Notes: generated from the letters alone by a model not told the origin. A DNA stretch of 64,000 nucleotides from JBBQXK01 sp052387255 (GCA_052387255.1 JBQTJI010000041.1:1-64000); one strand, 5' to 3'; counted from the first letter of the stretch, positions 46,401-53,795 are shown. Numbers and translations are program-made.

Positions 46401-49122
46401 CGTGGCAGACGAGACGGTCACCGCGCTCGTGCAGACGGCGGGCATAGTGAACGGCACGGGAACCATTGCCACCGGGACCTTCGTCCAGTCGGGCGGCGCC
46501 ACGGCGGGCGGCATCGACATCAACACCACAACCTTCACCCAGTCCGGCGGGGCCGCGACCACCATCGGAACTGGCACGTCGGTCACCGCATCGGGAATGC
46601 AGACGCTGCTGGGCGGCACCATTGCGGGAACGCTGGACGGCACCGGGGCCATTGTCGCATCGTCGGGCATCACCGGCGTCACCGGCACCATCGTCAACGC
46701 CGCCAGCCTGACCGTGTCGGGCGGTACCGTGAACCTGACCGGCGCGGGCAGCGTCGACACCAGCGGCAACATCATCACCGTCAGCGCGGGGAACCTGACG
46801 AACGACGGCACCGGCATCGCCAATGACGAGGCCGTCACCGTGTCGGGCACCGGCACGCTGACGACGACGGGGGCCGACACCATCGCGTCGCTGACGCTGG
46901 AAGACGGGACGGTCGCAGGCGCGGGGGTGTTGACTGTGGATACCTACACGCAGTCGGGCGGCGACATGGCCGGAGATGTGTCGGCGACCGGTCTCAAGAC
47001 GCTGGAAGGGGGCGAAATCTCGGGCACGCTTGGCGGCGACGGCCTCTTCATCGTGGACGACGGGCCTGTGCTCGTCACGGGCACACTCGCTGCGGGCGGG
47101 ACAGGCGCTACCGGTGGCACTGTTGCCGACGATGCCACCCTGACCTCGACCGGCACGGTGGCGACCACCGGCACGCTGACCAACGACGGCACCGTCAACA
47201 TGGAGGGCACGCTGGGCGGGTCGGTCGAGAACAACGGCGACTTCACCGTTACCGCCGGTGGCCTCGAGGGCAACGGCGGCGACTTTGACAACAACGCGGC
47301 TGGCAATCTGAATGTGATCCTCGGCGACTTCGACCTTGGAGAGACGACGGACGGCGATCCGACCACCCTTGGAACCCTTACCAACGACGGCGACGTGACC
47401 GTGATAGACAGCGTGCTTACTGCGGTCGTGGAGCACAATGCGGGTTCGTTCCTGCTGACCCGGGGCACCATCGGCGGGGCTTTCACCATCGCGACGGATG
47501 CGACGCTGACTTCTTCTGGCGCGTCCTTCATCAACGACACCCTGACAAACGACGGCACCATCCTGATGAACACGGGCGGCATCGCAGATGTGTTGACCGT
47601 GACGTCCGGCGGAATGGTCAACAACGGCACCGTCGACATGCAGGATACGGACTCGTCCGATGTGCTTGCGGTGACCGGCTCGCTCACGGGGGGCATCTAT
47701 CGGCTCAACACAAACTTCGGCACCGCAGATCTTGTCGACCCGACCATCAGCAGTTCTGACAGGATTGTTGTTGATGGGAATGTCACGCAGGACGTGAGCA
47801 GCATAACCTTCGAATTGGACGATCTGAGCGCCAGCTTCAGCGTGGGCGACCGGGCTACGATCCTGACTGCGGACAATGCCACAGACGCCTTCAATGCCGA
47901 CACCTTCGTGTTGGCCAACACCGGCGGCGCTGTCGTGCAGGTGCTGGAGGCAAACGGCGACGACCTGCAAGTGGTCGCGCAAAGCTCGGGCGGCATCGGG
48001 GGTGTCGCTGCCTCGACCTCGGTCGTGCAGTCGCTGATCTCCAACGTGGTCAACCGGCCGTCCAGCCCCTTCACCAGCGGTTTGGCCGCCGAAGAAGGCT
48101 GTTTCCAGGGCGGCTACATGCGCGGTCTGGTCGGCCGTGCCACGGTCGAAGGCTCCAGCCAGGGGAGCGTCGGCGAGAACCTGTTCCGCAGGAACACCTC
48201 GACCGTCAGCTCGAACTATTACGGAGTGCAGGCCGGCTATGACTTCGGCTGCAACGACGGACGGTTTTTCGATGGCTGGGACGGGTCCATCGGTGCGTTG
48301 ATCGGCTACAACGGCGGCGACACGACGCAGGATGTGTTCGTTCCCGGCGCGGGCGGCATGGATCTGCTGTCCAGCCGAACCTCAACTGACTTCTCGCAGA
48401 CCTACTTCGGCATCTATGCCGCAGGCAGCCGGGACGGCCTGCAGGCCGATATCCAGTTGCGCTATGACTCGACCGACTTTGACCTGAGCGAGGTCGGCCT
48501 GACCGGTCTCGACGTGAACGGGGACGGTCTGGACGACGGGCTGATCGGGTTCGGCGAACAGACGTTCCGGTCAGATTCAACCAACGTCACCGCGCGCGTG
48601 AGCTACAGCATGCCGGTCGGCTCCGATGACACGTTGTTCTTCGTCCCGACCGCCGGGTTCTCGCTGACCCGGACCGGGGACTCGAGCATCGACATCGACG
48701 GTGTCGGCGCGACGCCCGAGGCGGTGGCCGCCAACAGCGGAACGCTGCGCCTGAACTCCTACAACTCCAGCGTGGCCTTCATCGGCGGAACGCTGTCCAA
48801 GAACATTGTCAACGAAGAGGCCGGATCGGCCAACGCGTTCTTCGTCAGCGGCAACTACTACAAGGACTTTGCCAAGAACCGGAAGGCGACGTTCACCCCC
48901 GACTCGATCGAGGCGTTCGGAACCGGCACAGTCGAGACCATCGACATCGACAACCTCGGCGGCTTCGGCGAGGCGAGCGTGGGGTGGAACTACATCAAGA
49001 TCCTCGAGAACGGTCCCGCGGGGGCAAGCCAGCTGAACACCAGCATCCGTCTGGACACCCGGTTCGGCAAGAACGTCTCGGACAGCGTCAGCGTGACGGC
49101 GCAGGTGCGTCTGACCTTCTGA
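40441..49122 (+). CDS. Giant autotransporter adhesin with repeated beta-helix modules
   Basis: A type V-secreted surface protein of 2893 residues. The N-terminus has an extended signal peptide (basic region HRCRLGRATE, hydrophobic LVFILATGVSLALSGG, cleavage after AMA at residue 49). The passenger is almost entirely Gly/Thr/Ser/Asp-rich with regular short strands (T-x-T-V-x-G-G-T-L), as in a long right-handed beta-helix. Four autotransporter-associated repeats occur (KIGTGSLQLTGTNTYTG type, near DNA 41610, 43660, 44815, 45865), and a longer ~70-85 residue module recurs five times. The last ~310 residues form a beta-barrel domain ending VTAQVRLTF with a C-terminal Phe for BAM recognition. No Cys occur in the passenger except near the barrel (EEGCFQGG, DFGCNDG). 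ATG at 40441 chosen; GTG-like upstream codons are possible. Confidence 0.9.
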   Translation: MPTNSPIVVRQIGIRQRSLGHRCRLGRATELVFILATGVSLALSGGAMAQTWDGETDGDYLTGTNWDGDVAPAAGGAVVLDDGGLANQPTLGAADASTVDTVAVSDGTLTIDGNLSATTGVTVSGTGVVQVGAAGSISGDAEVQAGGRLTLDGSLTGNVTSTVGTLNVNATSVLDGNVTSSGTGTNDGEITGTLDVTGGTFDNAGIVGGDTAVSGGALNLNAGTDLADAGTVTVSGGTLTVNAADTVGGVIQSGGTIGGGATLTATTFGQTGGDMAGTLSASGDKTLEGGVISGVLEGAGATTIQTGTTTVTGSIDGDVTLATDGTLRIESNAAVTGSITTTGSVISYADAVSVASEINLDSDDTQLEVLAADSATQTGNIVETTGPHGIEKIGTGSLQLTGTNTYTGTTVVTEGTLIIGSGGSIVSNMEIGTGGTVTVQGTSSAADIDNQGNVTVGGTAGALTNAGLASIAGTVTSLTNTAGTTNVGGVDTGIVTGDTEVSGGAVVLLNSDLSNTGTVTVSGTGTLTVNDDDDIGALDQTGGTVNGTSTLTLNDGFTQSGGTTGGTVSIDAQTFTQSGGATIAAGTTVTANASQSLNGGTIAGTLDGVGAVTVATGTTELTGTITGTASVTVATGTLNIDGGSVNTATDTVAVNAGGALTNAGADGINDDERVSVAGTFTNTGAETIASLTQSGGTIDGVGQVTADTFTQTGGDMAGLVESVGTAFLNGGTISGTLSGTGVALVQTGTTTVTGAITSNGIDILSGELDISGGDAIGNATDVNIGPSGTLTSDSANETVGLLSGSAGGTLDIGNTGFTTNSGTDSTFAGALVGGATAIFSKDGTGVLTLSGDGSGFTGTVGASAGEVVLAAGSTLDASAVGAGTGATMTIGGGVLTNADVGVIADGTINIDGDETVAYLTNNTFAGPGTGTINLNGAGTVLTLAGGTVTSEQAGAINGQGGLATTGGTHTLAGDIAIDGGIDVDTGSTLVLSGNNSFGGDITVSGTLRLESDTAAGGATGQIVTDGSVIDYADTVNNAAAIEIASDTTQVQVTTGAAEQSGDITEDAAGRPLEKIGDGELTLSGTNTFTGDLTITGGTIVLANGAALDDAVEVVLGSGTTLGVAADEAIGALSSAAADATVDVGASELDIVGGQDTTFAGVLLGTGTLINSGSAELELTGDGTGFTGVMGATGAGSELSITGGGQVNATAVGSAAGATFSTDGGALQAANTVLAADGQVTFTGSETVGTVVNAASSGIANGTITLTGAGTTLTVNGAASALNPGNFNGTNGTIDGTGTLAVTGGSFNVGAAGDVQTDTTIGAGGEVVNDGAMADVGNAGNFENNGTAGALTNSGAGTGANTGTLASLTHNSTGTFTNTGDVTGATVVTDGSVVLDAGSDLSDTANVTVDGGTLDINAAEIIGSLSGIGGTVQVDAALTTGGNNGSTAYAGNVAGAGGLTKVGTGTFTLTGANTYSGTVDVTGGILAITGATGTIASTDLETGAGATLRTDGGALVGSGTGDAVVTNVGSVILTGSETIAALSGTGNVQLTGVNTELTLQGGLLPADNISDISGNITGAGGLTVTGDSVTTLGGTNTFAGGATVDGGTLDVTGSITSAATVTGSAINSGTMTNSGTVAGVTVNSFGAFTNQSGGTAGAITNNVGGTFTNDAGGTVASATSAGTGSNAGTITTTLGVTGGTFANTGAVGGATTVSGGTLDLNTTSNLSNTAALTVSGTGTVNVNVAETVGSLVANGGTTNVLATLTAGELSGTAGIIALTGPAGLVVGDNEDSSDINSTFGGAISGTGFLQKIGTDTQTLTGDSTYLGNTTVDGGTLAITGSIDSTLVTVNNSGTLTTDGGALALGATLDVNAGGAARLGAEAIASISNEGALTLNGTLTVSAASTLAGTSSGAGGLTVAGGTTDVTTAQGFGGTTTVNAGATITANDAGSIASSTVNVNGTLVTDGGGLSATPVVNVAGTLTVNGAAPVADETVTALVQTAGIVNGTGTIATGTFVQSGGATAGGIDINTTTFTQSGGAATTIGTGTSVTASGMQTLLGGTIAGTLDGTGAIVASSGITGVTGTIVNAASLTVSGGTVNLTGAGSVDTSGNIITVSAGNLTNDGTGIANDEAVTVSGTGTLTTTGADTIASLTLEDGTVAGAGVLTVDTYTQSGGDMAGDVSATGLKTLEGGEISGTLGGDGLFIVDDGPVLVTGTLAAGGTGATGGTVADDATLTSTGTVATTGTLTNDGTVNMEGTLGGSVENNGDFTVTAGGLEGNGGDFDNNAAGNLNVILGDFDLGETTDGDPTTLGTLTNDGDVTVIDSVLTAVVEHNAGSFLLTRGTIGGAFTIATDATLTSSGASFINDTLTNDGTILMNTGGIADVLTVTSGGMVNNGTVDMQDTDSSDVLAVTGSLTGGIYRLNTNFGTADLVDPTISSSDRIVVDGNVTQDVSSITFELDDLSASFSVGDRATILTADNATDAFNADTFVLANTGGAVVQVLEANGDDLQVVAQSSGGIGGVAASTSVVQSLISNVVNRPSSPFTSGLAAEEGCFQGGYMRGLVGRATVEGSSQGSVGENLFRRNTSTVSSNYYGVQAGYDFGCNDGRFFDGWDGSIGALIGYNGGDTTQDVFVPGAGGMDLLSSRTSTDFSQTYFGIYAAGSRDGLQADIQLRYDSTDFDLSEVGLTGLDVNGDGLDDGLIGFGEQTFRSDSTNVTARVSYSMPVGSDDTLFFVPTAGFSLTRTGDSSIDIDGVGATPEAVAANSGTLRLNSYNSSVAFIGGTLSKNIVNEEAGSANAFFVSGNYYKDFAKNRKATFTPDSIEAFGTGTVETIDIDNLGGFGEASVGWNYIKILENGPAGASQLNTSIRLDTRFGKNVSDSVSVTAQVRLTF

Positions 49123-49147
49123 CGTCGCGGCCGGGTCGCCGGAAAAG

Positions 49148-49188
49148 ACATGGAAGGGGCCGATCACCGTATCGGCCCCTTCTGTCTT
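49148..49188 (+). terminator. Intrinsic-type terminator after the autotransporter gene
   Basis: An 11-bp perfect stem (49154-49164 pairing with 49171-49181, loop CACCGT) is extended by AAGACA/TGTCTT pairing outside it and is followed by CTGTCTT. It lies 31 bases past the autotransporter stop. The short T-rich tail and strong stem suggest termination, separating the autotransporter from the phosphatase-kinase pair. The rest of the 222-base gap has no clear gene; the frame from 49187 is open but without support. Confidence 0.6.
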
Positions 49189-49345
49189 GCAGGGGGGCGC
49201 GATCATGGCGGCGGACCCTGCGAACTTTCCCGTGCCCGACCCGCAGCTTCGATTTGCCGACAGCGAAAATTGCGCCTATTCTCGCCGTCATGTGATTTAC
49301 AACTGCCGCTGCGGGCGGGTTGATTTTCGGGGTGCGGGGGGAGAT

Positions 49346-50155
49346 ATGCTCGAAGTGCAGTTCGTCTTCGACACCGGGGCCACCACGCATCCGGGGCGCG
49401 TCCGCAACCACAACGAAGATTGTTTCCTCGCGCGACCGGCCTCGGGGCTGTGGCTGGTGGCCGACGGCATGGGCGGCCACAAGGCGGGCGACTTCGCCAG
49501 CCGCAAGATCGCCGAAAGCGCCAACTGGGTTGGCATCCCGACCTCGGCGCATGACCTGAAGTGCCGCTTCGTCGACCGCCTGATGGTGGCGCATGGCGAA
49601 ATCCGCCAGCAGTCCGAACGGCTGGGCGGGGCGACCATCGGGGCGACGCTGGTGGCGCTTCTGACGTTCGAGCATCACTTTGCCTGCATCTGGGCGGGGG
49701 ACAGCCGCATCTACCTGTACCGCGACGGCGTGCTGCACCAGATGACGACCGACCACACCGAAGTGAACGAACTGCTGCGGACCGGCAGCATCACCCCCGA
49801 ACAGGCCGCGAACTGGCCGCGCAAGAACGTGATCACCCGCGCCATCGGTGTCTTCGAACATCCCGAGACGGACGAGAAGTATGGTACCCTGCGCCCCGAC
49901 GACACGTTCCTCTTGTGTTCGGACGGGCTGACCGGCCATGTCACGGATGACGAGATTGCCGCAGCCCTGCACCACCCCGGCGCGCAGGAGACCTGCGACA
50001 AGCTGATCGAGTTGACACTGTCCCGTGGTGCCCGTGATAATGTGACGGTCATCGTCGTCCGCTGCCTGACCGACGAGAGCCCTGAGTTGGAAGATGAACG
50101 CACGCGGCCGGGGATACCCCTGGTCGCCGCCGATGACTGGAAAGCGGAAGACTGA
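49346..50155 (+). CDS. PP2C-family Ser/Thr protein phosphatase
   Basis: Mg/Mn-dependent phosphatase, the likely counterpart of the kinase that follows. The N-terminal motif TGATTHPGRVRNHNEDCF contains the conserved Arg and Glu-Asp; GLWLVADGMGGHKAGDFAS is the metal-binding DGMGG block; later motifs are GGATIGATLVALL, WAGDSRIYLYR, and LLCSDGLTGHVTDDEI plus RDNVTVIVV at the C-terminus. The ATG at 49346 has a GGGGAG ribosome-binding site and gives 269 residues with the catalytic motif starting near residue 15. It ends five bases before the kinase start, so the two are co-translated. Confidence 0.9.
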   Translation: MLEVQFVFDTGATTHPGRVRNHNEDCFLARPASGLWLVADGMGGHKAGDFASRKIAESANWVGIPTSAHDLKCRFVDRLMVAHGEIRQQSERLGGATIGATLVALLTFEHHFACIWAGDSRIYLYRDGVLHQMTTDHTEVNELLRTGSITPEQAANWPRKNVITRAIGVFEHPETDEKYGTLRPDDTFLLCSDGLTGHVTDDEIAAALHHPGAQETCDKLIELTLSRGARDNVTVIVVRCLTDESPELEDERTRPGIPLVAADDWKAED

Positions 50156-50160
50156 CGCCC

Positions 50161-52386
50161 ATGTCCGATGACAAGACCAACCCGCCGGTTCCGGGCACCA
50201 GTTATGGCGGCGCGCGGCAGGGCACGACGTCACCGCGCACGGGCATGACGGGAACGGGCATGACGGGAACGGGCATGACGGGAACGGGGCTGACGGGCAC
50301 GTCGTTCACCAGTCCGGGCGGCCAGCGCATCATCACCGCCGTGACGGCGGGCACCCGCATCATGGGCACCTACGAGATCGAGCAGCTGATCTCCAAGGGC
50401 GGCATGGGCGAGGTCTACCGCGGCCGCAACATCCACACGGGCGACCCCGTCGCGATCAAGATCGTCCTGCCCCATCTGGCGCAGGAAGAGATGATCGTGG
50501 CCCTTTTCCAGAAAGAGGCCAAGGTTCTGGGCCGCCTTCAGCACGACGCCATCGTGCGTTACCACGTCTTTACCAACGACCCCGAGATCGGTCGTCCCTC
50601 GCTGATCATGGAGTTTGTCGAGGGCACCTCGATGAACGACCGCATGAAGCAGGGTCCGATGTCCGAGCAAGAGGTGCGCATCCTGCTGCGCCGCCTCGCC
50701 TCGGGGCTGGACAAGGCGCACAACGTCGGCGTCATCCACCGCGACCTGTCGCCCGACAACGTGATCCTGGAAGACGGCGTTGTCGCCCATGCCAAGATCA
50801 TCGACTTCGGCATCGCCAAGTCGTCGATGAAGGGCGACAAGACGCTGCTGCAGGGGCAGTTCGCGGGCAAGTTCAGCTTTGTCGCACCCGAACAGCTGGG
50901 CGCTTTCGGCGGCGAGATCGACGCCCGCACCGACATCTATTCGCTGGCGCTGATGATGGTCGCGGCCTGCCAGGGCCGCGTCATGAACATGGGCAAGTCG
51001 ATCGTCGAGGCGGTGCGCGCGCGCAATTCGGTGCCCGACCTGTCGGCGATCTATCCGGCGCTGCGTCCGCTGCTGTCGCACATGCTGGAACCCGATCCGA
51101 ACAACCGGCCCGCCAGCATGGCCGACGTGATCCAGCTGATCGACAATCCCGACCAGATTCCCGCCCAGGCCGCTGCGGAAGAGGACGATTCCGACCGCAC
51201 GCGCATCGTGTCGGCCTCGGCCATCGCGGCCCAGGCGGCCGCATCCTCGGCGCAGGGGTCGGCCCCGAAGGGCAGCCTGCCGAGGGCGCAGCAGACGGCC
51301 CCGCCCGCCGCTGCAGGCCGCGCGAACGAGGTGTTCGTGGGGATTCCGTCGAACAATCCCCCGCCGAAGCAGGAACAACAGAAGAAGTCCGGCAGCGGCG
51401 GGATGATTGCCGCGCTGATGGCGCTGATCGTGGTGGGCGGCGGGGCCGGGGCCTATTTCGGCGGCCTGATCGGCCCGAAGACCGAGGTGGCGGGCGGCGA
51501 GACCCCTGCCCCCACGCCGACACCGACACCCACACCGACGCCCGACCCGGCACCGACACCCACGCCTGCGCCAACGCCGACGCCCGATCCTGCGCCTGCG
51601 CCGACGCCCACACCGACGCCGACACCCGCCCCGACGCCTGATCCTGCGCCGACACCCACACCTGCGCCGACGCCGACGCCCGATCCTGCGCCGACCCCGA
51701 CACCAACGCCAACCCCGACGCCCGCACCTGCCCCCGATCCCGCACCGACCGATCCACGGTCGGCGCAACTGGCCTGGCTTGCAGACTATCCTGCGGCCGA
51801 GTGCGTGTACCTGGCACCCCAGCCCGGCACCGGCACGCCCCTGTCGATCGAGGGGTTCGGGACGTCGGTCGCCCCCTTCTCGGCGCTGCTGTCGGCCTAT
51901 TCCGCCGCCCATGGTGTCGAGCCGAACATCGACGTCCGGGTCGTGAACCCGCCCCAGTGTCCCATCGTCGACTACATGAAGACGCTGCCCCCCGCGAATG
52001 CGATCCCGGTCGCCCTGGCGGTCGACAACCCCAGCATCGTGCTGAAAAGCGGCGAACTTCTGTCAGGGCGGGTGGACGGACTGGCGGGCCGGGCCGTGTC
52101 GCTGTTCCTGATCAGCGGCAAGGGCACGGCCACCAACCTCAAGAACTTCATCTCGCGCGGGTCGGACGGCACGGTCAGCTTCTCGTTCACGGTGAACCTG
52201 GCCGCCGGGGCGGAACCGACGCCGCAACTGATCCTGGCGGTGGTCACCGAACAGCCGGTCACACGGCTGGACGCAGTGCCGAACGGCGTCACCGCGCGCG
52301 CCCTGGTGCCGTTCATGAAAAGCGAGATCGACAAGACGCGGCAGGAGCCGGTCGTCGCCCTGCGCTATTTCCGGGTCGAGAACTGA
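50161..52386 (+). CDS. Membrane Ser/Thr protein kinase with atypical catalytic loop
   Basis: A 741-residue Hanks-type kinase. Residues 28-47 are a GMTGT/GLTGT repeat (four units; three 15-bp DNA repeats). The kinase domain spans ~70-335: Gly-rich GGMGEV at 80, ATP-binding Lys 100 (VAIK), helix C Glu 119, catalytic loop HRDLSPDN (193-200), DFG at 215, APE-like VAPEQLG. The usual Lys of HRDLKPxN is Ser here. A transmembrane helix lies at ~413-437. Then comes a long Pro-Thr-Ala-Asp linker of PTPTP repeats (~448-530), and a C-terminal domain (~535-741) with two cysteines (AECVYL, PQCPIVD), presumably periplasmic. The pair with PP2C resembles PpkA/PppA signalling pairs, but no type VI secretion genes are nearby. 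Confidence 0.88.
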   Translation: MSDDKTNPPVPGTSYGGARQGTTSPRTGMTGTGMTGTGMTGTGLTGTSFTSPGGQRIITAVTAGTRIMGTYEIEQLISKGGMGEVYRGRNIHTGDPVAIKIVLPHLAQEEMIVALFQKEAKVLGRLQHDAIVRYHVFTNDPEIGRPSLIMEFVEGTSMNDRMKQGPMSEQEVRILLRRLASGLDKAHNVGVIHRDLSPDNVILEDGVVAHAKIIDFGIAKSSMKGDKTLLQGQFAGKFSFVAPEQLGAFGGEIDARTDIYSLALMMVAACQGRVMNMGKSIVEAVRARNSVPDLSAIYPALRPLLSHMLEPDPNNRPASMADVIQLIDNPDQIPAQAAAEEDDSDRTRIVSASAIAAQAAASSAQGSAPKGSLPRAQQTAPPAAAGRANEVFVGIPSNNPPPKQEQQKKSGSGGMIAALMALIVVGGGAGAYFGGLIGPKTEVAGGETPAPTPTPTPTPTPDPAPTPTPAPTPTPDPAPAPTPTPTPTPAPTPDPAPTPTPAPTPTPDPAPTPTPTPTPTPAPAPDPAPTDPRSAQLAWLADYPAAECVYLAPQPGTGTPLSIEGFGTSVAPFSALLSAYSAAHGVEPNIDVRVVNPPQCPIVDYMKTLPPANAIPVALAVDNPSIVLKSGELLSGRVDGLAGRAVSLFLISGKGTATNLKNFISRGSDGTVSFSFTVNLAAGAEPTPQLILAVVTEQPVTRLDAVPNGVTARALVPFMKSEIDKTRQEPVVALRYFRVEN

Positions 52387-52457
52387 TGGGCCGTTGCCCT
52401 TGCTGACCGTTCCAGCCCGCTCGTCCCGGCGAAGGTGTCGCGCGCAAGTGAACGGGG

Positions 52458-52488
52458 CCCCGGCCTTCGCCGGGGCGATCGTCGCCCC
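52458..52488. terminator. Overlapping hairpins between convergent kinase and phaR genes
   Basis: CCCCGGC (52458-52464) pairs with GCCGGGG (52469-52475), and GGGGCGA (52472-52478) pairs with TCGCCCC (52482-52488). The two stems share bases and exclude each other. The position between two convergent genes (52386 and 52506) suggests bidirectional termination. No T tract is seen. Confidence 0.4.
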
Positions 52489-52505
52489 AGTCGGTCGGGG
52501 TCAGT

Positions 52506-53060
52506 CTACAGTTTCGCCAGCTTCGACTGAAGGTCGGCCAGCTGTTTCTTGATCTGGGCCAGTTCGTCGGCATCCTTCGGCGCGTCGGCCTTGGGGGTCG
52601 GCACCGGCCAGCCGGGCACCGGCAGGCCCGCCATCATCGTCTTCATGAAGGCTTCCTGGCTTTTCCGCATCGCCTCGAACCCCGGCATCGCGGCCATCGG
52701 GTTGGGGATCGCGCCCAGGTTCTCGATCATCTTCGACTGCCCGTCGCGCAGCATGTCGAACGACGCCGCCAGGAACGCGGGCACCACCGACTGCATCTCG
52801 GTCGTGTAGCTGCGCACCAGGTCGGTCAGCACCCCCAGGGGCAGCACGTTGTCGCCCTTGGCCTCGTGCTCGGCCACGATCTGCAACAGATACTGGCGCG
52901 TCAGGTCGTCGCCCGACTTGAGGTCGATGATCTGCACCTCGCGGCCCGCGCGGATGAAGCCCGCGATATCCTCGAGCGTGACATAGTCGGACGTCTCGGT
53001 GTTGTACAACCGGCGGCTGGCATAGCGCTTGATCAGAAGCGGCTTGTCGGTGTCGGCCAT
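52506..53060 (-). CDS. phaR: Polyhydroxyalkanoate synthesis repressor PhaR
   Basis: DNA-binding sensor that represses phasin genes and is released by nascent PHB granules. The N-terminal PHB/PHA accumulation regulator domain is clear: PLLIKRYASRRLYNTETSDYVTLEDIAGFIRAGREVQIIDLKSGDDLTR (residues ~7-55), followed by a second PHB_acc segment (LPLGVLTDLVRSYTTEMQSVVPAFLAASFDML). The tail is Pro/Lys-rich with a short coiled coil. The start at 53060 gives 184 residues. A site matching the PhaR operator at 10 of 11 positions (TTGCGGTGCAG) lies 14 bases upstream, suggesting autorepression. Confidence 0.93.
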   Translation of the reverse strand: MADTDKPLLIKRYASRRLYNTETSDYVTLEDIAGFIRAGREVQIIDLKSGDDLTRQYLLQIVAEHEAKGDNVLPLGVLTDLVRSYTTEMQSVVPAFLAASFDMLRDGQSKMIENLGAIPNPMAAMPGFEAMRKSQEAFMKTMMAGLPVPGWPVPTPKADAPKDADELAQIKKQLADLQSKLAKL

Positions 53061-53073
53061 CGAACCCCCCGTG

Positions 53074-53084
53074 TTGCGGTGCAG
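53074..53084. promoter_or_regulatory. Putative PhaR operator upstream of phaR
   Basis: TTGC-GGT-GCAG (53074-53084) differs at one base from the CTGC-N3-GCAG operator known for PhaR of Rhodobacter and Paracoccus. It sits just upstream of the phaR ATG. The match is direct; binding is inferred. Confidence 0.45.
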
Positions 53085-53199
53085 CAAGTCTATGTGACGC
53101 ATCCGCAAAAAGAAAGGGCGGGCTTCCGGGGGAAGCCCGCCCATCACGCGCGGCAGTCCGACAGGGAGGACGGGTCGTCCGCGCGGAGCCCGGATCAGA

Positions 53200-53664
53200 T
53201 CACTTCGGCGCGGCGGCAGTGGCGGCGGCGGTCACTTTCTTGGCCGCAACCTGCGCGTCCGACGTGGCTTTCTTCACGACGGCGGTCGCATCCTCGGAAA
53301 AGTCCTTGCCGGCGGCCAGCATCAGCTCGACCGTTTCCATCTGCACTTTCTTCGCCACTTCGGCAAAGGCGGCCATATGCTCGGCGGCCATCTCGGCGGT
53401 GGCCGAGGCGAAGTCGGTCATCGACTTGGTGTAGTCGGTCGGCTCGGTCTTGGCGCGGGTCACGTCGCCCAGCTTGGCGAGCATCGACTTGGTCATCGCG
53501 GCCGAGATTTCGGTCGACTTTTCAGCGGCTTCCAGCGCCACTTTCGACAGCTTCTCGCCCATCGCGGCGTTGGTCTTGAACGCGTTCTGGAACGCCGAGG
53601 CGTCCACCGGGAACGCCGCCATCATGTCCTGCATCACCTTGGTGAAATCGGGGGTCTTGGTCAT
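53200..53664 (-). CDS. phaP: Phasin (PHB granule-associated protein)
   Basis: Amphipathic helical protein that coats PHB granules. The 154-residue product is rich in Ala, Lys, Thr and Met with heptad-like helices (FQNAFKTNAAMGEKLSKVALEAAEKS, then AEMAAEHMAAFAEVAKKVQMETVELMLAAG) and an Ala/Lys-rich tail, as in alphaproteobacterial phasins. The ATG at 53664 is preceded by GGAG; two earlier in-frame ATGs (53670, 53676) are possible. Two PhaR-type operators lie 60-100 bases upstream, which is the known control for this gene family. It stands between phaR and phaC on the same strand. Confidence 0.9.
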   Translation of the reverse strand: MTKTPDFTKVMQDMMAAFPVDASAFQNAFKTNAAMGEKLSKVALEAAEKSTEISAAMTKSMLAKLGDVTRAKTEPTDYTKSMTDFASATAEMAAEHMAAFAEVAKKVQMETVELMLAAGKDFSEDATAVVKKATSDAQVAAKKVTAAATAAAPK

Positions 53665-53723
53665 GTCCATCTCCATCCTGCGGCCTGCACAGCCATTGTT
53701 TCCTGATGACGCCAAGATAGATG

Positions 53724-53762
53724 CTGCACCGCAGCAATTCAAGTGAAATTTCTGCAACGCAG
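53724..53762. promoter_or_regulatory. Two PhaR operators upstream of phaP
   Basis: CTGCACCGCAG (53724-53734) and CTGCAACGCAG (53752-53762) are two perfect CTGC-N3-GCAG sites whose starts are 28 bp apart, in the gap between phaC and phaP. PhaR of related Rhodobacterales binds this motif. They explain PHB-responsive phasin expression; binding here is inferred. Confidence 0.75.
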
Positions 53763-53795
53763 CATGATTTCGCGCATAGGTGGTATGACGTGGCG

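Noticed and set aside
49187..49345. N-terminal extension of the PP2C gene (53 more codons)
   Set aside because: It would begin at the edge of the terminator hairpin, and the ATG at 49346 has a good ribosome-binding site and the usual family N-terminus.
51504..51750. Tandem ACGCCGACACC-type repeats taken as a CRISPR-like or satellite array
   Set aside because: They encode the Pro-Thr-rich linker of the kinase in frame; there are no spacers and the codons vary, so it is a protein repeat.
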